From Rhizobiales bacterium Ga0077524 (GTDB lineage: Bacteria; Pseudomonadota; Alphaproteobacteria; Rhizobiales; Hyphomicrobiaceae): a DNA stretch of 64,000 bases. Of this stretch, positions 11,150 to 19,949 are shown piece by piece; position 1 is the first letter of the stretch, and each line of letters begins with the position of its first letter. Location of the stretch: NCBI GenBank assembly GCA_001464755.1, contig LNDR01000415.1, positions 1-64,000 of the forward strand, written 5' to 3'. The notes under the pieces were generated by a model that saw only the letters and a program-made list of their open reading frames with translations, did no database searches and was not told the origin of the DNA. Position numbers and translations under genes: made by a program.

Positions 11150-12913
11150 CTACCAGCCGACTGCATAGGTCGCGCGTCTGGGGTCGGCGGCAGCCGTCAG
11201 CACACCGGCCCGCGTATCCTTCACGATTGTGTTCACGGTCCCGGCGAGGCGCGTCCAGTCGGGCCAGCGCAGCACGTCGTGGCCGAGTGCCTCGAGGCCC
11301 TGGAACGTGGCCTCTTCCATGCGCCCTTCGACCGCCAGCCGGTTCGGATAGGCCTCATGGGGCTCGAAGCTCGACGGGAACGCATAGCTCGCAAACCGAG
11401 GCGCCTCGACCGCCGTCCTCAGATCCATGCCGAACACGCTCACGTTCAACAGAACCTGCAGCATCGCCTGCGTCTGCACGTCGCCGCCCGGCGTTCCGAA
11501 CGGCATCAGCGCGCGCCCGTCCTCGAGTATAGCGATGGCCGGATTGGGCGTCAGCCGCGGCCGCTTGCCGGGCATCACCTCCGATGGGTGCCCCGCATCG
11601 GCCCACGATTGGCTGCCGCGGCCCGAGGCGATCATACCCGTCCCCGGGATCAGTTCGGCATCGTAGGAAGCATCGCTCGGCGTCGCCGAGAACACATTAC
11701 CCGCGCTGTCGATCACGCAGCAGTAGGTCGTATCCGGCGACAGGGCGGGCGTCCGCTCGAACGGTACGTTCGGCACCGCCGCGCGCGCTCGGCCATCGAT
11801 CGCCACCGGCTCTCTCAGCCCCGGAAACGACCGTTCGGGATCAATCAAGGCGCGGCGCTTCGCTTGCAGCTCCGGCGACAGTAGCGCCTCCAGCGGCACG
11901 TCGACGAAGCGCGGGTCGCCGAAATAAGCCTCGCGATCGGCACACGCGAGCTTCACGGCCTCGGTCAGCAGATGCACGTAGGCCGGCGAGTTGTGGCCGA
12001 GGGCGGCGAGATCATCTTTCGCGAGCATCCGCATCAGCATCGGGAGCAGCGGTCCCTGGCTCCAAGCACCGCACGTGTAGAGGTCGAGCCGGCCCTGGCG
12101 GATGTGAACCGGCGCCTCGAGCCGAGCCCGGAAGCCTGCCATGTCCTCCCGCGTCAGCCAGCCACCGTTGTCCGCGTGGTATCGACAGATGGTCGCCGCG
12201 ATGTCGCCCTCGTAGAAGGCCCGGTGGGCGGCGGCGAGCCCGGCGGCGCGGCCTTTGCTGGCTGCAGCTTTCTCCTCGTCGACCATGTACTGGATCGATC
12301 GCGCGAGGTCGGTCTGCTGGAAGATCTCGCCGGGTGTCGGTGGCCGTCCGTTCGGCAGGAAAACGGCCGTGTTGCCGGGAAAGCGCCGGTACTTGTCCTG
12401 ATTGGCAACCAGGGTGTCGCAAAACCGCGGATCGGCCGCGAAACCTTCGCCTGCCAATCGGATCGCAGCGGCCGCAACCTCGCCGAAGCTCATTGTGCCG
12501 TATCGCTCGAGTGCCGTGATCCAGCCCGACGGCGCCCCCGGCACGACCGCTCGCATCAACCCGTCCGGAATGCGCCCGCCGTGCTTCTCGCGAAAATAGG
12601 CGGACGACGCCTTGGCTGGCCATACGCCGAGCCCATCGATGGTGATCACCTCGCCTGTCGCCGCGAGACGGATCATGGTCGGCGCCACGCCGGCGACATT
12701 CACCAGGTCGCAGCACGTCACGCCGAGTGCGAGCCCGGTGGCCACGCCGGCATCCACGGCATTGCCGCCCGCCTCGAGAATGAGAAACCCCGCGTGCGCC
12801 GCTGCATGGTGACCGGCCGAGACCATGTGGCGCGTGCCGGTCAGCACGTTGCCATGCGTTGTCAGCCCTCTGAGGCCGATGACGTCACCTGCCGTCTTGC
12901 TGAAGCCGCTCAT
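11150..12913 (-). CDS. Gamma-glutamyltransferase family protein (Ntn hydrolase)
   Basis: Autoprocessing Ntn-hydrolase that cleaves or transfers gamma-glutamyl groups, for example from glutathione. N-terminal landmarks are SAGHHAAAHAGFLILEAGGNAVDAGVA. The self-cleavage and catalytic threonine falls in SPDTTYCCVIDSAGN, where E. coli GGT has TTHYSVVD. The C-terminal GTPGGDVQTQAMLQV matches the small-subunit glycine loop. I start at ATG 12913 (MSGFSK), 587 residues. No signal peptide is seen, unlike periplasmic GGTs, so it may be a cytoplasmic homolog with another gamma-glutamyl or acyl substrate. It lies downstream of the VOC gene on the same strand with a 69-base gap. Confidence 0.88.
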   Translation of the reverse strand: MSGFSKTAGDVIGLRGLTTHGNVLTGTRHMVSAGHHAAAHAGFLILEAGGNAVDAGVATGLALGVTCCDLVNVAGVAPTMIRLAATGEVITIDGLGVWPAKASSAYFREKHGGRIPDGLMRAVVPGAPSGWITALERYGTMSFGEVAAAAIRLAGEGFAADPRFCDTLVANQDKYRRFPGNTAVFLPNGRPPTPGEIFQQTDLARSIQYMVDEEKAAASKGRAAGLAAAHRAFYEGDIAATICRYHADNGGWLTREDMAGFRARLEAPVHIRQGRLDLYTCGAWSQGPLLPMLMRMLAKDDLAALGHNSPAYVHLLTEAVKLACADREAYFGDPRFVDVPLEALLSPELQAKRRALIDPERSFPGLREPVAIDGRARAAVPNVPFERTPALSPDTTYCCVIDSAGNVFSATPSDASYDAELIPGTGMIASGRGSQSWADAGHPSEVMPGKRPRLTPNPAIAILEDGRALMPFGTPGGDVQTQAMLQVLLNVSVFGMDLRTAVEAPRFASYAFPSSFEPHEAYPNRLAVEGRMEEATFQGLEALGHDVLRWPDWTRLAGTVNTIVKDTRAGVLTAAADPRRATYAVGW

Positions 12914-12982
12914 TGTATGCGCTCCCGGTCCCGCGCGGCCAAATTGCCGCAATTGGAAGCATCCGGCAGGTGGGCCGCGGCT

Positions 12983-13414
12983 TCAAGCTCGAACTTCCTG
13001 CTCCATCAGCTCGATCGAGACGTTGTCAGGCGCCTGGATGTAGCAGAGCAGGCTGCCGCCCACGCCGTTCTTGAGGGGCACTGGGAAGGCGACGCCCTTC
13101 GCGGCGAGGCCTTCGCAGAAGGCTCTGAGATCGCCATGGTACATGAAGCCGAAGTGATCCGTACCCCACTCGTTGTGGCTCGAGAAATTGTCGAACCCGC
13201 GGATCGGTGTCGCGTCCTTCGGTGCTTCGCCGGGCCGTTGGCCGCGGATCAGGATGGTCATGCCGCCGAGCTCGACGAAGATCTGCGGCGCTCCGCGCGC
13301 CATGGTGTCGGCCGCGATCGTCGCGCCGAGCATCTCGACGTACCATCGTGCGCTCGCGTGCGGGTCACGGGCAATGATGTGCACGTGGTCGAACTTGAAT
13401 GCCGGATTGCTCAC
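12983..13414 (-). CDS. VOC-family (glyoxalase/dioxygenase-like) protein
   Basis: 143-residue vicinal oxygen chelate fold protein made of paired beta-alpha-beta-beta-beta units: FDHVHIIARDPHASARWYVEMLGA opens the first and DHFGFMYHGDLRAFCEGLAAKG the second. The closing CYIQAPDNVSIELME carries the usual C-terminal metal-ligand glutamate. His in DHVH and His in TDHFGF are further candidate ligands. The family includes glyoxalase I, bleomycin-binding proteins and ring-cleavage dioxygenases; the substrate is not identifiable. It lies on the same strand as the tup genes and ggt, but the 74-base gap to tupA gives no strong case for co-transcription. Confidence 0.8.
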   Translation of the reverse strand: MSNPAFKFDHVHIIARDPHASARWYVEMLGATIAADTMARGAPQIFVELGGMTILIRGQRPGEAPKDATPIRGFDNFSSHNEWGTDHFGFMYHGDLRAFCEGLAAKGVAFPVPLKNGVGGSLLCYIQAPDNVSIELMEQEVRA

Positions 13415-13488
13415 GCTGGACGCTCCAAACTTTTACTGCCGTCAATCATGGCGCGTGCGACGTGTTCGTGCCATCTCGCTCGTGCATT

Positions 13489-14337
13489 TTAGCCGGCCTT
13501 CTTCTGCCGAGCCGTCTCGGCATTCGGGAAAAACAATTGCTGACCGTCGATCCTGAAGCTCCGGATCGCGTTCTGCCCCTCCGCCGACAGCACCCAGTCG
13601 ATGAACGCCTGACCCGGCTTCGACTTCACGTGCGGATGCTTCTTCGGATCGACCAGAATGATGCCGTACTGGTTGAAGAGCCGCGTGTCGCCCTCCACGG
13701 CGATGTCGAGCGTTCCCTTGTTTTTGAACGAGATCCAAGTCGCGCGGTCCGACAGGACGTAGGCACCCATCGCCCCCGCCGTGTTGAGTGCCGCTCCCAT
13801 GCCTTGCCCGATCTCGCGATACCAGGCGGGTTTGTCTTTCTGCGGGTCGAGACCGGTCACCGTCCAAAGTTTCAGCTCGGCGGAGTGTGTGCCCGATTTG
13901 TCGCCACGCGAGACGAACGAGGTTTTCGCCTCCGCAATCGCATTGAGCGCGGCCACGACATCTTTGCCGCCCATAACCTTTGCGGGGTTGGACTTCGGCC
14001 CGATCAGAACAAAATCGTTATACATCACGTCGAAGCGCTCCACGCCGTAGCCATCGGCGACGAATTTCTCCTCCTGCGCTTTGGCGTGCACGAAGACGAC
14101 GTCGGCATCGCCGCGCCGTGCAGTGTCGAGAGCTTGTCCCGTGCCCTGCGCGACAACTTTCACATTGATCCCGCTCTTGGCTTTGAACAGGGGCAGGATG
14201 TGCCGGAAGAGCCCCGAGTCCTCTGTCGAGGTCGTCGACGCCACCACGATCGACGTTTCCTGCGCTGTGACGGAAGCCGCGCCCATCGGCGCAAGAACGA
14301 GTGCGAGTGTGAAAGCCGTGAGGACGTTGCGCTGCAT
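13489..14337 (-). CDS. tupA: Tungstate-binding protein of an ABC importer
   Basis: Periplasmic solute-binding protein that captures tungstate for the TupBC transporter. A signal peptide (VLTAFTLALVLAPMGAASVTA) precedes the mature start near QETSIVVASTTSTEDSGLF. The TTSTEDSG and GTGQALD motifs are the oxyanion-binding loops diagnostic of TupA rather than ModA or PstS. Length is 282 residues. The ATG at 14337 has AGGAGAC eight bases ahead. It is the last gene of the order tupB-tupC-tupA, with 15 bases after the tupC stop. The likely use is W or Mo cofactor supply to formate dehydrogenase or aldehyde oxidoreductases. Confidence 0.92.
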   Translation of the reverse strand: MQRNVLTAFTLALVLAPMGAASVTAQETSIVVASTTSTEDSGLFRHILPLFKAKSGINVKVVAQGTGQALDTARRGDADVVFVHAKAQEEKFVADGYGVERFDVMYNDFVLIGPKSNPAKVMGGKDVVAALNAIAEAKTSFVSRGDKSGTHSAELKLWTVTGLDPQKDKPAWYREIGQGMGAALNTAGAMGAYVLSDRATWISFKNKGTLDIAVEGDTRLFNQYGIILVDPKKHPHVKSKPGQAFIDWVLSAEGQNAIRSFRIDGQQLFFPNAETARQKKAG

Positions 14338-14352
14338 GGTTGGGTCTCCTGG

Positions 14353-15105
14353 CTAGGTCGAAAGCACGAGGTCGCCTGCCAGGAAGCGGCGCGCCGTCTC
14401 CGTGCGGGGGCTGGCGAAGAATTCGTCGGTCGATGCCCGTTCCGCGATGCGACCCCCAACGAGCAGCACCACCTCGCCGCCGAGCCTGCGCGCTTGGACC
14501 ATGTCGTGGGTGGCGATCACCACTTTCACGCCCGCGCGCGAAACATCGGCGACGATGTCCTCCACCGCCTTGGTCGCGGTCGGGTCGAGGCTCGCGGTGG
14601 GTTCGTCGAGCAGCAGCAGGTCCGGCTGGCGGGCCAGCGCTCGTGCCAGGGCGAGGCGTTGCTGCTCGCCGGCCGAAAGACGCCGCGCCGGTCGATCGCG
14701 CAGATGATCGAGTGCGACGCGGTCCAGCAGGCGGCGAACTGCGTCTCCGGTGGCCTGCATGCCTGCGGCCTCGAGCGCATAAGCGACGTTGGCGGCGGCC
14801 GAGCGGCGTAGCATCACCGGGCGCTGGAAGACGAAGGCCTTCCGGATCGGCCGGCCTTCCGGGGCATCGCCGGCTTCGAGCCTGCCCTCCGTCGGCGCAA
14901 CGAGCCCCATCAGCAGCTTAAGCAGGCTGGATTTGCCCGCCCCGTTCGGCCCGAGCAGAACTGTCGCCGAGCCCGGCGCAATGTCCAGGGACAGTTCGCT
15001 CAGGATGGTGGTGCCCCCCACGCGATAGCTGATCCGCTCGAGACTGACGATCGGCCCTCTGGCGGCAGCGTGGGCTGGGCCAACCTCGAAAATCCTATCC
15101 TGCAT
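14353..15105 (-). CDS. tupC: Tungstate ABC transporter ATPase
   Basis: Cytoplasmic ATPase powering tungstate import. Walker A is LLGPNGAGKSS, the signature is LSAGEQQRLALARALA (SAGEQ in place of SGGQ, common in this subfamily), and Walker B is LLLLDEPTASLDP; IATHDMVQARRL is the H-loop. At 250 residues it is short and lacks the C-terminal oxyanion-sensing domain of ModC. Its start overlaps the end of the permease gene by 11 bases, implying translational coupling. Confidence 0.92.
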   Translation of the reverse strand: MQDRIFEVGPAHAAARGPIVSLERISYRVGGTTILSELSLDIAPGSATVLLGPNGAGKSSLLKLLMGLVAPTEGRLEAGDAPEGRPIRKAFVFQRPVMLRRSAAANVAYALEAAGMQATGDAVRRLLDRVALDHLRDRPARRLSAGEQQRLALARALARQPDLLLLDEPTASLDPTATKAVEDIVADVSRAGVKVVIATHDMVQARRLGGEVVLLVGGRIAERASTDEFFASPRTETARRFLAGDLVLST

Positions 15106-15784
15106 GGCGCTCCGCCCAGGCCCTGAGCGCCCATGTCGCCGCGTTGATCGCGGTCACCAGCACGATCAGCACGACGCCAAGCCCAATGGCGAGCGCCAGG
15201 TTCCCCTTCGATGTCTCGAGGGCGATCGTCGTGGTCATGACGCGCGTGAAGCCGTCGATGTTGCCCCCGACGATCATCACCGCCCCCACCTCGGCGGCAG
15301 CGCGGCCAAAGCCGGCGAGCACGATAGTCGCGAGCGCAAACCGGCCCTCGTAGACCAGCGTCATCACGCGATTGATCGCACCGACCTGCATCGCCATCAG
15401 CTCGTGCGCGTACTCTGCCCAGAGGTCCTCGATCGCCTGTCTCGTCAGTGCGGCGATGATCGGCAGGATCAGCAGGGTTTGAGCGACAACCATTGCAGTG
15501 GGCGTGAACAGCAATCCAAGCTCGCCGAGAGGCCCCGACCGCGACAGCGCCAGGAACACCGCAAGGCCGACGACGACGGGCGGCAATCCCATCAAGGCGT
15601 TGAGGACCACGATCACCGCGCCTCGGCCCCGAAACCGGCTGGTCCCGACGATGGCGCCGAGTGGGATGCCGATTGCTGCCGCCGCGAGCGTGGCACTCAG
15701 CGTGATCGACAGCGAAAGCCCGACGATACGAAACAGCGTCGGATCGCCGCTCAGCACCAGCGTCAGGGCGTTTGCTCCGTCCAC
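15095..15784 (-). CDS. tupB: Tungstate ABC transporter permease
   Basis: Inner-membrane permease of 229 residues with about five hydrophobic segments. The EAA-like coupling loop is EYAHELMAMQVGAINRVMTLVYEGR and the conserved GFGRAAAEVGAVMIVGGNI follows, as in TupB. GTG start at 15784. First gene of the tupBCA operon, transcribed away from the HTH regulator gene, so the 82-base gap must carry both promoters. Confidence 0.92.
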   Translation of the reverse strand: MDGANALTLVLSGDPTLFRIVGLSLSITLSATLAAAAIGIPLGAIVGTSRFRGRGAVIVVLNALMGLPPVVVGLAVFLALSRSGPLGELGLLFTPTAMVVAQTLLILPIIAALTRQAIEDLWAEYAHELMAMQVGAINRVMTLVYEGRFALATIVLAGFGRAAAEVGAVMIVGGNIDGFTRVMTTTIALETSKGNLALAIGLGVVLIVLVTAINAATWALRAWAERHAG

Positions 15785-15866
15785 ACCGAACCTCGTCTTT
15801 GCATTGACCTGCGCTCAATCTCGTGTTCACGTCTGGAAAGTCAAAAAATAGAAAAAGAACATAATT
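15785..15866. promoter_or_regulatory. Divergent tup/regulator control region with two palindromes
   Basis: This AT-richer 82-base gap holds ATTGA-N7-TCAAT (15803-15819) and the perfect palindrome CATAATTATG, which ends on the regulator ATG (15860-15869). Either could be the operator for the tungstate-responsive regulator encoded alongside. The assignment to that protein is inference from position. Confidence 0.45.
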
Positions 15867-16766
15867 ATGCATACGACTAAGGGCATGCAGCTGCTCACCA
15901 CCTCCGAGGCGGCCGTGTACCTGCGCATCAAGGAGCGCAAGCTCTACGAACTGGTGGCGGAAGGCGCCGTGCCCTGCACCAAGGTCACGGGAAAGTGGCT
16001 GTTCCCCCGCGGAGACCTCGATCGGTGGCTCTTGGCGGGCATGGCGAGGCCCTTCGGCATTGTGCCAGCCGAGCCGCCAGCCGTGGTCGGCGGCAGCCAC
16101 GATCCGCTGTTGCAATGGGCGCTCGTCGAAAGCCGGTCGGGCCTCGCGATGCTGCCCGAGGGCAGCGAAGCCGGCTACCGGCGCTTCCTGCTGGGCGAGG
16201 TCGTCGCCGCCGCCATCCATTTCCACGATCTGGCCGACGCCTCGGCCGATTCCAACGTCGCCATCGTCTCGGCCGAGCCCGGACTCTTCGACGCCGTCCT
16301 CATCGGTTTCGCCGCACGGGAGCAGGGCCTGCTCGTTGCGGCGGGGAACCCTCTCGCGCTGACATGCCTCGGCGACGCATGCGCCCGTAAGGCCCGGCTC
16401 GCACAGCGTCCCGACGGCGCAGGCGCCCAGCAATTGCTCCTGGCCATGTTGGCGCGCGAAGGGCTCTCGCTCGCCGCGTTCGAGACCACATTGGTGGCGC
16501 CGACCGGCCCCGATATCGCACAGGCCATACGTGCCGGCCACGCCGACGTCGGCATCGCGACGCGCGCTGTCGCGGCGGCCGCCGGCGTCGACTTCGTGCC
16601 CGTCGCTCTGGAGCGGTTCGATCTCGTCATGCGCCAGCGCGACAGCTATCGTCCGCCCCTCCAGCGCTTGCTGGCCCTCGTTCGCTCGCCAGCCTTCGCT
16701 GTTCGAGCCCGCGAACTCGGCGGACTCGACGTTTCGGGCGCCGCACAAGTGCGCTGGGTGGCGTAG
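15867..16766 (+). CDS. Excisionase-type HTH regulator fused to a periplasmic-binding-protein-like domain
   Basis: One-component regulator, probably of tungstate or molybdate uptake. Residues 8-55 (LLTTSEAAVYLRIKERKLYELVAEGAVPCTKVTGKWLF) form a MerR/excisionase-like winged helix. The rest resembles a substrate-binding-protein domain of the ModA/TupA class (DADVGIA-like segment AGHADVGIATRAVAAAAG) without signal peptide, so it would bind its ligand in the cytoplasm. It is divergent from tupB. HTH-PBP fusions of this kind are known next to Mo/W transporters. A second ATG at 15885 (MQLLTT) is possible. 299 residues. Confidence 0.8.
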   Translation: MHTTKGMQLLTTSEAAVYLRIKERKLYELVAEGAVPCTKVTGKWLFPRGDLDRWLLAGMARPFGIVPAEPPAVVGGSHDPLLQWALVESRSGLAMLPEGSEAGYRRFLLGEVVAAAIHFHDLADASADSNVAIVSAEPGLFDAVLIGFAAREQGLLVAAGNPLALTCLGDACARKARLAQRPDGAGAQQLLLAMLAREGLSLAAFETTLVAPTGPDIAQAIRAGHADVGIATRAVAAAAGVDFVPVALERFDLVMRQRDSYRPPLQRLLALVRSPAFAVRARELGGLDVSGAAQVRWVA

Positions 16767-16787
16767 CCACCATCTTTGATCTCGGCG

Positions 16788-17852
16788 TCACGGCAGCACT
16801 TTTGCCTCACGATATTGCGCCAGCTGCCGCAGGATTTGATCCTCCGTGTCGACGGTGTCGTGGAATCCGGCGAGGCGTATCTTGGTCGTACTCGACACCA
16901 CGTCCGTCTCGAGCCCCCACAGGAAATCGCCGAAGTTCCAGGTGACGACATCGTCCATGCGCGACGAGACCAGCCCGTGCCGTTTCGCGATCGCCTCCCA
17001 CACGGGCGCCTTGTCCGACATCCAGAGACCGAGGTTGAGCGGCCTGACCTGGCCCACCTCCAACCCGTAGAATTTCGCGATTCGCGGCCACAATCGCTCC
17101 CACCGGAAGACTGTTCCGTCGGTCACGTTGAAGGCCTCGTTCCGCGCCGCTTTCGCAGTTGCCATCCACGCCACCGCCCGGCCGAGCTGGCTTGCGTCCG
17201 TGGCCTCGAACAGCGCCGTGTAGTTCTGGGGCTTCCCTGGGAAATCGAGTCGCGTGCCCATCTCCCGGCACATTGCGGCCCAAGCGCCGATGGTCGGCGG
17301 CAGGTTGCGCGCCCGCTCCGGCGCGAAATCATAAAGAAACCCCGGCCGCGATGCCGACCACGTCCACTTCTTTCCCTTCTGGTGCGCCCTGAGTAGATCT
17401 TCCTGCGCATAGTAGAAATTCGGCGGCATGTGGCGCGGATCGTCCTCGCGCGCTGGGCTCGACATGCGCCCGAGGTGCATGCCGTACCACTTCGTGCCTT
17501 CGACCAGATGCACATGCTCGAGGCTCTTCGCGGATGCTTCCGCGCCCTCGAGCAGGTTCCGCATCATGGCGGCGTTACCCTCGACGTCCTCGACGCCCTT
17601 CGAGGCATCGGAAAACTGCGCCCGCGCCGTGTAGAAAAGATGCGTCGCCTCCGGCACCTTGGCCAGCGCCGCCCGTGTGCTTTCGGCATTCGTCAGATCG
17701 GCCGCGAGGAACGTCAACCGCGGATCGACGGATTTCGGTGGGTTTCGCGACAGGCCGACGATGCGCCAGTCGGCATCCGCCAGCAGCGCCTCCTTCAGCC
17801 GCTTCGCCGCCGCTCCCGTCGCCCCCGCGATCACCGCCACTTTCACCGCCAT
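16788..17852 (-). CDS. PRISE-type SDR oxidoreductase (enone reductase-like)
   Basis: NAD(P)H-dependent reductase of the extended SDR superfamily resembling plant progesterone 5-beta-reductase/iridoid synthase. The Rossmann start is VAVIAGATGAAAKRL, with the last glycine of the usual GxxGxxG replaced by Ala. HLVEGTKWYGMHLG is the family KxY(G)-like strand, and the catalytic tyrosine is expected in PPNFYYAQEDLL, the NFYY motif specific to PRISE enzymes. The C-terminal FNVTDGTVFRWERLWPRIAKFYGL is also typical. 354 residues, normal length. Enzymes of this group reduce activated C=C bonds of enones. Convergent with the tup regulator, 21 bases apart. Confidence 0.85.
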   Translation of the reverse strand: MAVKVAVIAGATGAAAKRLKEALLADADWRIVGLSRNPPKSVDPRLTFLAADLTNAESTRAALAKVPEATHLFYTARAQFSDASKGVEDVEGNAAMMRNLLEGAEASAKSLEHVHLVEGTKWYGMHLGRMSSPAREDDPRHMPPNFYYAQEDLLRAHQKGKKWTWSASRPGFLYDFAPERARNLPPTIGAWAAMCREMGTRLDFPGKPQNYTALFEATDASQLGRAVAWMATAKAARNEAFNVTDGTVFRWERLWPRIAKFYGLEVGQVRPLNLGLWMSDKAPVWEAIAKRHGLVSSRMDDVVTWNFGDFLWGLETDVVSSTTKIRLAGFHDTVDTEDQILRQLAQYREAKVLP

Positions 17853-18020
17853 CTCGTGCTCCCGTTTCGATCCAAGCCGCGCATTGTGCCAGACTGTTCA
17901 GGCGAGGGGATAACCTGTCAATCGCTGCGACCCGCCCCTCTCGGTAAACCGCTTCCTTGCCTCAGTGGATCTGCTTACGATCTCGGCATATGCCGCGCCC
18001 CCCACCGATGGAGCCCTCCG

Positions 18021-18899
18021 ATGCGCGATCCCAAGGCCCTGATCACCACCGAGGCGCTCGCCGCTGCCCTGAGCGACCCGGCCATCCCCGTCTACGACTG
18101 TACCACCTACAACAACCCGCCGCCCCCCGGCGTCGACGAGCCCTACCTGCCGGAGCCAGGCCTCCGCACCTTCCGCGAGGCGCACATCCCCGGCGCCGAC
18201 TTCCTCGACCTGCAGGGGGAGTTCTCGGACAGGAGCCAGCGCCACTGGTTCATGATGCCGAAGGACCCCGCCCCGCTCGAGGCGGCATTCTCGCGGCACG
18301 GCATCGGCGAAGGCGTCCGCGTCGTCCTCTACAGCGTCGGAACCATGATGTGGGCGACGCGCTTCTGGTGGATGCTGCGAGCGCTGGGCTTCGACAATGT
18401 CGCGGTCCTGGATGGCGGCTTCGACAAGTGGAAGGCCGAGGGCCGCCCCACCGAGACCGGCAACCCGAAAGGCTATCCCGCGGCCGTCTTCAAGGCCCGC
18501 CCGCGCCCCGGTCTTTTTGTCGACGCCGCCACTGCCAAGTCCGCCATCGGCGCGCCCGGCGTCGCCACGGTCAATGCGCTGGGCCCGCAGTTCCACAACG
18601 GCCTCGAGCCGAGCCGCTACGGCCGGCCAGGCCGCATCCCCGGCAGCGTCAACGTCTCCGCCGCGACCCTCGTCGATCCCGCGACCAAGGGCTTCACCTC
18701 GCTTGCCGACGCTGCCGCAAAGCTCGAGGCCAAGGGCGTCACCAAGGACAAGCAGGTCATCTGCTATTGCGGCGGCGGCATCTCGGCCACCATCGACCTC
18801 TTCCTCATGCACCAGCTCGGCTACGACAACCTCGCCCTCTACGACGCCTCCATGGGCGAATGGGCCAAGGACACCAGCCTGCCCATCGAGACCAACTGA
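18021..18899 (+). CDS. Thiosulfate/3-mercaptopyruvate sulfurtransferase (tandem rhodanese)
   Basis: Two rhodanese domains; the second holds the active cysteine. The N-terminal domain runs from VYDCTTYNNPP to DNVAVLDGGFDKWKAEGR, with an inactive loop SVGTMMWATR. The C-terminal domain has the loop ICYCGGGISATI, where canonical SseA/TST enzymes have CGSGVTA or CRKGVTA, so the catalytic Cys is in YCGGGIS. The track merges 197 extra residues upstream; I start at ATG 18021 (MRDPKALI), with GGAG eight bases ahead, giving 292 residues. The SDR gene follows after 17 bases, so the two are probably an operon. Confidence 0.88.
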   Translation: MRDPKALITTEALAAALSDPAIPVYDCTTYNNPPPPGVDEPYLPEPGLRTFREAHIPGADFLDLQGEFSDRSQRHWFMMPKDPAPLEAAFSRHGIGEGVRVVLYSVGTMMWATRFWWMLRALGFDNVAVLDGGFDKWKAEGRPTETGNPKGYPAAVFKARPRPGLFVDAATAKSAIGAPGVATVNALGPQFHNGLEPSRYGRPGRIPGSVNVSAATLVDPATKGFTSLADAAAKLEAKGVTKDKQVICYCGGGISATIDLFLMHQLGYDNLALYDASMGEWAKDTSLPIETN

Positions 18900-18916
18900 T
18901 CAACGGAGCTTCCAAC

Positions 18917-19717
18917 GTGCGCGACATCAACGGCAAGATCGCCTGGGTCACTGGCGCTGGCACTGGCATCGGCGAGGCGGCGGCGAAGTCCCTCGCGGCC
19001 GAAGGCGCCATCGTCATTCTCACTGGTCGCCGCAAGGAGCCGCTGGAGAAAGTCCAGGCCATCATCACGCAAGCGGGCGGCAAGGCCGAGATCCAGTCGG
19101 GCGACCTCGGCAAGGCGGCGAGCGTCAAGCGCATCGTCGAGGCCATCATGGCCGCCCACGGCCGCATCGACATCGTCGTCTCCAACGCCGGCACCAATGT
19201 GCCGAACCGCTGGTGGCGCAACCTCACCACCGAGGCCATCGACACCCTCGTCTCCGGCAACCTGCAATCGGCGCTCTACGTCACCCACGCCGTGCTCCCG
19301 ATCATGCGCCAGCAGGGCGACGGCCAGCTCATCCACACCTCGTCCATGGCCGGCCGCAACATCGGCATGGTCTCGGGTCCGATTTACACCGCCGCCAAGC
19401 ACGGCGTCGTCGCCATGAGCCACACCATCAACCTCGAGGAGTGCGTGAACGGCATCCGCTCGACCGTCATTCTGCCCGGCGAGGTCGCCACCGAGATCAT
19501 GCAGTTCCGCGATCCGCCGGAGTTGCCCGAGACGCTGGCGAAAATGGTCCAGCCCGAGGACATGGGCACCGTTGTCGCCTTCGTGGCCAAGCAACCGCCG
19601 CACGTTTGCGTCAACGAGATGTGGGTCACCCCCACCCACAACCGCGGTTACATCGCCATGGTCAAAGGCCGCCAGGCTCAATGGGACGAAGCCCGCGCCA
19701 AAGGCGGGAAGGGGTAA
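18917..19717 (+). CDS. Classical SDR-family oxidoreductase
   Basis: NAD(P)-dependent dehydrogenase of 266 residues. Cofactor motif TGAGTGIG, structural NAG (VVSNAGTN), catalytic Ser in HTSSMAG and catalytic YxxxK as YTAAKHG. Arg in LTGRRKE after the second strand suggests NADP preference. GTG start at 18917 (VRDINGKIAWVTGAG) with GGAG eight bases ahead; the track ORF starting at 17957 is mostly a shadow of the sulfurtransferase. The C-terminal MWVTPTHNRGYI is typical of RbsD/YciK-like SDRs of unknown substrate. Co-transcribed with the sulfurtransferase; the RraA-like gene follows after about 230 bases. Confidence 0.85.
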   Translation: MRDINGKIAWVTGAGTGIGEAAAKSLAAEGAIVILTGRRKEPLEKVQAIITQAGGKAEIQSGDLGKAASVKRIVEAIMAAHGRIDIVVSNAGTNVPNRWWRNLTTEAIDTLVSGNLQSALYVTHAVLPIMRQQGDGQLIHTSSMAGRNIGMVSGPIYTAAKHGVVAMSHTINLEECVNGIRSTVILPGEVATEIMQFRDPPELPETLAKMVQPEDMGTVVAFVAKQPPHVCVNEMWVTPTHNRGYIAMVKGRQAQWDEARAKGGKG

Positions 19718-19949
19718 GCGCGGGGGCGAAGCTCCGCCCCGCCCGCGAGGCCGTCATCGGGCAAGTCGTCCAAGGCCTGCCCAGGGTTTTGAGGGGACCT
19801 CGGCGTCATGCCCGCGAACTCGGGGACCCGCGTCGGCGTCCGAGACGGGCCACATCCACCGCATCCCACTCGCCCTCCCCGTGCTCCCCCGCTACAGTCC
19901 GCCCACCACGCGCATCACCATGCCTCACAACACGCCCGAGGGAACACCC

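Noticed and set aside
11584-13492. Plus-strand ORFs of 311 and 506 residues opposite gamma-glutamyltransferase and the VOC gene
   Set aside because: Antisense shadows; Arg/Ser/Pro-rich with no domains.
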